Positions 59,342 to 64,000 of a DNA stretch of 64,000 nt are shown piece after piece. Source of the DNA: Phil1 sp964487565 (GTDB lineage Bacteria > Bacillota > Clostridia > Christensenellales > CAG-138); assembly GCA_964487565.1 (NCBI GenBank), contig CAZARN010000007.1:1-64000 (forward strand), in the 5' to 3' direction. A model generated the notes under the pieces. The model was given only the letters and a program-made list of their open reading frames with translations, was not told the origin of the DNA and ran no database searches. The translations under genes were made by a program, and so were the position numbers. How positions within the stretch are numbered: the stretch's first letter is position 1; each line of letters starts with the position of its first letter.

Positions 59342-60589
59342 ATGGAAACGCGCGGGAGCATAGTCGGTTCACCCGCGTTCAATCAAAGGCCGATGGTCGA
59401 AGCCGCCGCCGGTCTTGTATTAGGGATTGCCCTTTCAAGGTTTCTCACAGGCACGTCCGCGCTTATCGCGGCGTGCCTGTTTACGTTTATCGGCGTCCTC
59501 GGCATTTTTCTGCATCGCCGCCGCGCCGCGCTGTTTTCCCTGTGCTCCGGTTTCGGCGCGCTTCGTATGATTCCGTATATCATCCGTTCGGGCGGCGTCC
59601 TCACGTCCGAGGCCGTGCGCTCGCTTTCCGGCGAAGGCATTACAGTCTCGCCGCTGATCGCCGGTCTGTCCCAAAAAATATACGACCTTTCGGACGCGAT
59701 ATTCTCCGAAGCTTCCCCTCTCGTGCGCGCGATATTGCTCGGCGACAGGACGGCGCTTCCGTATTTCACCCAAAGCGCCTTCCGCGAGGCGGGCGCGGCG
59801 CATATTCTGGCGCTCTCCGGCCTCCATGTCGGCGTGATGGCTGCGGTGCTGCTTGCCGTCATACCCAGGCGCAGGCCCGTCGCGCGCCTTGCGCTCACGG
59901 CGCTTTTTCTCGCGCTGTACTGCGCGCTTGCAGCGTTTCCCTCCTCGCTCATGCGTGCGTCGGTCATGACGCTTTCCATGCTCATCGCGCCTGTCGCGCT
60001 GAGGAAAAACGATCCGCTCTCATCCCTTTCACTCGCGCTCATCGTGGTGCTCGCGGCGCTTCCCATGCGTCTTTTTTCCGCGGGATTGCTGCTCTCCTTT
60101 TCCGCCGCCGCAGGCATACTTATGCTTTATTCCCCGCTTGCGGAAGTTCTGCATTCGTGGCCGTCATTCATCGCGAAGCCGGTATCGGTCACAGTAACGG
60201 CCACCGCGGCTTCCCTTCCGTTCACGCTCCTGTTTTTCAACACGCTCCCCGTATACTCGCTCGTATCGAACATCGTGCTGATCCCCCTCATAACCTTTGC
60301 GCTTCCCGTTGCGCTTGCCGCGCTTATTCTTGGCGCGATATACTTTCCGCTCGGCGCGTCGGTCGGGTTCTCCGTGCGCATATTGCTCGGCGCCGCAGAA
60401 GCTGCGGCAAAATGGTTCGCCTCTCTTCCGTATTGCACGCTGCGTTTTTCCGCCCCCCGCTATCCCGCCCTTGCGCTTTATCTTGCCGCGCTAATCCTGC
60501 TTTCAAAGTACTGTCTTTTGCCGAAAAAGACCCGCCTTATCGCGGCGGCGTCCCTCATCGCCGCGGCGGGCCTCATACTCATTTTATGA
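59342..60589 (+). CDS. comEC: Reduced ComEC/Rec2-type protein (competence domain only)
   Basis: Membrane channel family for DNA uptake. The 415-residue product shows the competence-domain signature LLGDRTALP, FREAGAAHILALSGLHVGVM (split about 137-165), and about ten helices to the end. Full ComEC proteins are about 700-800 residues, with an N-terminal OB domain (DUF4131) and a C-terminal metallo-beta-lactamase domain; both are missing here. The stop is not preceded by frameshift-like remnants, and holA follows after 40 bases, so this seems a natural short form. Confidence 0.88.
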   Translation: METRGSIVGSPAFNQRPMVEAAAGLVLGIALSRFLTGTSALIAACLFTFIGVLGIFLHRRRAALFSLCSGFGALRMIPYIIRSGGVLTSEAVRSLSGEGITVSPLIAGLSQKIYDLSDAIFSEASPLVRAILLGDRTALPYFTQSAFREAGAAHILALSGLHVGVMAAVLLAVIPRRRPVARLALTALFLALYCALAAFPSSLMRASVMTLSMLIAPVALRKNDPLSSLSLALIVVLAALPMRLFSAGLLLSFSAAAGILMLYSPLAEVLHSWPSFIAKPVSVTVTATAASLPFTLLFFNTLPVYSLVSNIVLIPLITFALPVALAALILGAIYFPLGASVGFSVRILLGAAEAAAKWFASLPYCTLRFSAPRYPALALYLAALILLSKYCLLPKKTRLIAAASLIAAAGLILIL

Positions 60590-60592
60590 AGC

Positions 60593-60622
60593 TTGATACA
60601 TGATCGTCTTTTAGCGTATAAT
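60593..60622 (+). promoter_or_regulatory. Promoter of holA (predicts a leaderless mRNA)
   Basis: Plus strand: -35 TTGATA (60593-60598), 18-base spacer, -10 TATAAT (60617-60622). The ATG of holA begins seven bases after the -10, and no ribosome site is present in between. Confidence 0.68.
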
Positions 60623-60629
60623 CACAACT

Positions 60630-61616
60630 ATGGAACGCAACGATTTTTTCAAAGCCATAAAGGAAAACACGCTCTCCGGCGCATACCTTCTCCACGGCGA
60701 GGAGGAATACGTCAAGGAAAGCGCGCTCAGAAGCCTTCTTGCAACGGTGGATGAAACCGTGCGCGATATGAACACCGATAATATCGCCCAGGCAAACGCC
60801 GCACAGATAATCGCCGCATGCGAAACGATACCCTTCCTTTGCGCAAGGCGTATCGTCATCGTGCGCGCGCTGCCGAAGGATGCTGACGCGGAGACGCTGA
60901 AAAGCTATATTGATCGCATACCGCCGGAAACCGTGCTGCTCTTCTTCATCCGCGGCGATGCGGACGGCAGGCTCGCGTTTGTTAAGGCGCTCGTCGCGCA
61001 GGGACGCGCCGTACTTTTCGCCCCCCTTTCGGAAAGCGAGGCCGCGCGCTGGATAAGGCAGCAGGCCTCATCCTCGGGAATAATCATTTCTCAGCCGGAT
61101 GCGGAGTTTTTTGCTTCATACGCTGGCACCGACTGCGCAAATCTCGCGCAGGAATTCAGGAAAACGGCGGATTATGTCGGCGAAGGGAACGAAGTCACAA
61201 AGGATGTGATAAAAAAAGTCGTCACGCGCGACCTTGATTATATAGTGTTCGCGGTGCTCGACCAGATCATGTCCAACCACGCGCGCGAAGGTTTCACGGC
61301 GCTGCGTTCGCTCATGTATGACGGCGAGGCCCCTATGGAGATCGCATCGCGCATCGGTGAAAAGGCGCGCCTCATACTTCAGGCGCGAAGGCTGATCGAG
61401 CGCAAAACGCCAAAGGACGCCGCCATAAAGCTGCTCGGCGTTTCCTCCGGATACGGTTATCGCGTTTATGAGGCTGCGCGGCTGATGAGTCCGTCGCAGC
61501 GCGAACCGCTCGCCCGCTGTGCCAAGGCCCTGTGCGACGTGACCACGGAGCAGCTCACCGGACGTGCAAAAGCCGTCGACTCGCTTGAGCGGGCGCTTAT
61601 CATCCTTGCGGGATGA
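60630..61616 (+). CDS. holA: DNA polymerase III delta subunit
   Basis: Clamp-loader subunit that opens the beta clamp. The 328-residue product begins DFFKAIKENTLSGAYLLHGEEEYVKE, shows VRALPKDADAETL and the FFIRGDADGRLAF stretch of the degenerate AAA core, and ends with the helical collar domain (YRVYEAARLMS). These match the HolA/YqeN family. In Bacillota it commonly follows comEC, as here. Its last 17 bases overlap tail to tail with the alpha-galactosidase gene. Confidence 0.93.
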   Translation: MERNDFFKAIKENTLSGAYLLHGEEEYVKESALRSLLATVDETVRDMNTDNIAQANAAQIIAACETIPFLCARRIVIVRALPKDADAETLKSYIDRIPPETVLLFFIRGDADGRLAFVKALVAQGRAVLFAPLSESEAARWIRQQASSSGIIISQPDAEFFASYAGTDCANLAQEFRKTADYVGEGNEVTKDVIKKVVTRDLDYIVFAVLDQIMSNHAREGFTALRSLMYDGEAPMEIASRIGEKARLILQARRLIERKTPKDAAIKLLGVSSGYGYRVYEAARLMSPSQREPLARCAKALCDVTTEQLTGRAKAVDSLERALIILAG

Positions 61617-63951
61617 GACCCTTTTCGCTTTTTGCCCTCAAATAATACGTCCGTGAGCCGCAATCGCCAAGCACGCGGACGTTTTCGTTATATCCCGTAC
61701 TGCCGAACTGCTGTTTGAGATGCAGACCGTGACCCATGAGCATATCCCCGCCCGCTTCATAATGCTCCTCCGTCATCGGGAACATATAACGCGCAGATAG
61801 CATCGCCATCGCCGCCCCGTCGCCCGAAAGCTTCACCGGCAGCGCGCGCTTCGCAAGCCCGCCGAACGAAGAAACCGCGATATACTGTTCCCTTCCGTCG
61901 ATGATATAATCGAGCGCGGGATCAAGCCCGCGAAACGGCATGATATCCCTCGTGTGCGAGGGCATTGCCGTCTGCTGGAAAAACATGGCCACAGCTTCCG
62001 TGCCATCCTCGGAAACGCACATCCATACGCGCCGCCCGCCGCGGCCTTCGAGCGTCAGCCTGTAAAACGTGCCGAACTGTAAAAGCTTCCTGTGCGCTTT
62101 GTACCACGCGATCTCGGCCTTGATACATTTTTTGTCAAACGGGGTAAGCTCGGTCATATCCATTTCATAGCCCAAAAGGCCGAACGCCGCCACGTTGAAG
62201 CGCGTTTCAATACCCGTACGTCTGAGCGTCGCCTGACTTGGCGAGGCGGAAACGTGCGCCCCCATCACCGAAAGGGGATATCCGAAGCTCGTGCCCTCCT
62301 GAATTTCCACCCGGCAAAGCGGATCGGTGTTGTCGCTCGTCCATATCTGAGGCATATAGCATAGCATTCCGAGATCGAATCTGTTGCCGCCCGACGCGCA
62401 GCTTTCAAAAAGTATTTTGGGGAATCGCAACGTCAGGGCTTCAAGTATCTCATAAAGGCCCAGCATATATCTGTGCATGAATTCGCCCTGACGCTCCGGC
62501 GCAAGCGAGGGCGTGAACATATCCGAGAAATTCCTGTTGTTGTCCCATTTGACATAGGCGATATCCGCGGATGAGAACACGCGCGTCATCGAGTTCACGA
62601 TGTAGTTTCTCACCTCGCTTCTGGTGAGATCAAGGATGTACTGATTGCGTCCCGGCGCCGGCTCGCGCCCGGGCGCGGCGACGATCCAGTCCGGGTGCAT
62701 CCTGTAAAGATCGCTGTCACGGTTGACCATCTCAGGCTCCACCCATATTCCGAACATCAAACCCATGTCAGCGAGCTTCTTTGCAAGCCCGTCCAGTCCG
62801 TGCGGCAGTTTTTTGGGGTTCACGAACCAGTCGCCGAGTCCCTTCGTATCGTCGTCACGCACGCCGAACCAGCCGTCGTCCATCACAAAAAGCTCGGCGC
62901 CGGCGTCCGACGCCTCGCGCGCGATGGCGAGCAGCTTTTTCTCGTCAAAGTCCATCCATGTGCCTTCCCAGTTGTTCACAAGCACCGGCCGCTCTCTGTG
63001 CTGCCACTCCCCGCGCACGATATGCTCCCGCACAAATGCGTGCATATTGTGTGAAAGGCCGGAAAAGCCGTTTGCGCTGAATGAAAGCACCGCTTCAGGC
63101 GTTGTGAAACACGCCCCAGCTTCAAGCTGCCAGCGGAAGCCTTCAGGATTTATGCCAGTGAGCAGGCGCGTGCGCCCATAGCAATCCTGTTCGAATATCT
63201 CCGCATGATTGCCGCTGTAAACGAGATTCATTCCGTAAACCGGGCCGTGTTCCTCCGTTGAATCGGGCGCGGAGAGCATCACGAAAGGGTTCGCGCGCGC
63301 GGAGCTTGCGCCGAGGGTTGATGCGTTGACGCATACGCCGTCCGCCATCCTGCGCCGCGTCGTATTCCGTTCGGCGGCCCATGTGCCCGTGAAAGCGGTC
63401 ATGACCCAGCCCTCAAGCGGAAGATCCAGACCCGCGCTCATAGCGCGCGTAAGCGTAACGCAGCTCCTGCCGCGGTTTATATACTCGATATGCTCGCATA
63501 TCACGTCGCATTTTTCAAACGCGGTGAAAAAGAGCTTCACCGCAAGCCCGGCCGACGCATCGACAAGCGTTATCACATGGGTCTCGGCCCCTTCGGGCGC
63601 GACTGAAGACGGAAGTCCTTCAAGCGGCGGCTTGCCGGGAACAAGCTCGTGGCTTTCAAACAGGAAATCGCATGAAGAGGCGCCGTTTCCCAATATAAAA
63701 GCCGCGGTGCTCTGCCTGTAATCCCCGCGTCCCTGCGTTGAAAAGGCAAGCGCCGCATCGCTTAAGCCGAAGCACGGATCATCAGCGTCCGGTTGCACCA
63801 TGTCGCCGTATGGCACGTCGTGCCTGTCTTGAAGCGCGGCGTAATCCCGGCTTTTCCTCATGCGCGCGCCGTAATGCAGGAGCATAAGGCGCTTGCCCGT
63901 TTCACCCGAAAGGATGAGGCTCGTATTCTGCGTATCTATATGTATTATCAT
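61600..63951 (-). CDS. Alpha-galactosidase, glycoside hydrolase family 36
   Basis: Retaining enzyme that removes alpha-1,6-galactose from raffinose-family sugars or galactomannan. The 783-residue product lacks a signal peptide, so it is cytoplasmic. Seen: N-terminal beta-sandwich (about 1-320), NNWEGTWMDFDE, FVMDDGWFG, nucleophile D470 (YVKWDNNRNFSD), the ESCASGGNRFD substrate loop (C518), acid/base D540 (TSDNTD), and a C-terminal beta domain. GGAGG lies seven bases before the ATG. No sugar transporter or regulator is in view; upstream sequence is cut off. Confidence 0.95.
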   Translation of the reverse strand: MIIHIDTQNTSLILSGETGKRLMLLHYGARMRKSRDYAALQDRHDVPYGDMVQPDADDPCFGLSDAALAFSTQGRGDYRQSTAAFILGNGASSCDFLFESHELVPGKPPLEGLPSSVAPEGAETHVITLVDASAGLAVKLFFTAFEKCDVICEHIEYINRGRSCVTLTRAMSAGLDLPLEGWVMTAFTGTWAAERNTTRRRMADGVCVNASTLGASSARANPFVMLSAPDSTEEHGPVYGMNLVYSGNHAEIFEQDCYGRTRLLTGINPEGFRWQLEAGACFTTPEAVLSFSANGFSGLSHNMHAFVREHIVRGEWQHRERPVLVNNWEGTWMDFDEKKLLAIAREASDAGAELFVMDDGWFGVRDDDTKGLGDWFVNPKKLPHGLDGLAKKLADMGLMFGIWVEPEMVNRDSDLYRMHPDWIVAAPGREPAPGRNQYILDLTRSEVRNYIVNSMTRVFSSADIAYVKWDNNRNFSDMFTPSLAPERQGEFMHRYMLGLYEILEALTLRFPKILFESCASGGNRFDLGMLCYMPQIWTSDNTDPLCRVEIQEGTSFGYPLSVMGAHVSASPSQATLRRTGIETRFNVAAFGLLGYEMDMTELTPFDKKCIKAEIAWYKAHRKLLQFGTFYRLTLEGRGGRRVWMCVSEDGTEAVAMFFQQTAMPSHTRDIMPFRGLDPALDYIIDGREQYIAVSSFGGLAKRALPVKLSGDGAAMAMLSARYMFPMTEEHYEAGGDMLMGHGLHLKQQFGSTGYNENVRVLGDCGSRTYYLRAKSEKGLIPQG

Positions 63952-64000
63952 GATTTCACCTCCGATTGGGTATAATCTGATGATACACCATCACGGCGCA

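Noticed and set aside
63971..63976. TATAAT on the plus strand at the window end
   Set aside because: No -35 is seen at 16-18 bases and the downstream sequence is outside the window.

Overview
The window looks like a chromosomal segment of a Gram-positive, spore-forming member of the Bacillota, most likely a GC-rich member of class Clostridia (a Christensenellales- or Oscillospirales-like gut lineage is a guess). The reasons are a gerA-gerB-gerC germinant receptor operon, a T-box leader on pheST, a PASTA kinase/PP2C pair in the Bacillus-type rpoZ-priA-def-fmt-rsmB-rlmN-prpC-prkC-rsgA-rpe order, cdaA-cdaR, TTG and GTG starts behind strong GGAGG sites, and sigma-A type promoters in short AT-rich gaps. 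No phage, transposon, CRISPR array or integrase is visible. Coding density is very high and many genes share ATGA stop/start overlaps.

Layout. 1-55: 5' part of a tRNA-Val. 178-12192 (minus): yicC-gmk-rpoZ, an intrinsic terminator, then priA-def-fmt-rsmB-rlmN-prpC-prkC-rsgA-rpe. 12307-16550 (minus): pcrA-ligA. 16681-20423 (minus): T-box controlled pheS-pheT. 20431-23897 (minus): a 967-residue fusion of an MBL/beta-CASP nuclease, a beta-lactamase-like domain without its catalytic residues and a GNAT acetyltransferase, preceded by a SEC-C protein. 23982-30089 (minus): cell-wall operon glmU-hydrolase-murF-ddl plus icd. 30276-35479: a membrane protein of unknown function, divergent sir2 and aspartate aminotransferase, and an HtrA protease.

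35619-40735 (minus): ABC ATPase, FtsX-type permease and a secreted heptad-repeat protein. 40872-42593 (plus): an MFS transporter followed by three small membrane proteins, two of them under 55 residues. 42580-49147 (minus): c-di-AMP cyclase cdaA, cdaR and an FAD protein, then a beta-helix lipoprotein and a PQQ-type propeller. 49298-49916: two small proteins. 49903-54953 (minus): polysaccharide deacetylase, then gerA-gerB-gerC and an unlisted 52-residue two-helix protein that could be a germinant receptor D subunit. 55140-61616 (plus): queA-tgt-tsaE-tsaB-rimI-ridA, a reduced comEC and holA. 61600-63951 (minus): GH36 alpha-galactosidase.

Most of the window is housekeeping: translation, tRNA modification, replication and repair, wall synthesis and signalling. 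The points most worth a second look are the MBL/dead-beta-lactamase/GNAT fusion, the candidate Ger D subunit and the terminator-like hairpin covering the gerA ribosome-binding site, a GlmU whose uridyltransferase half looks decayed, promoter spacings that predict leaderless mRNAs for holA and a lipoprotein, a minimal ComEC, and the MFS/microprotein cluster.
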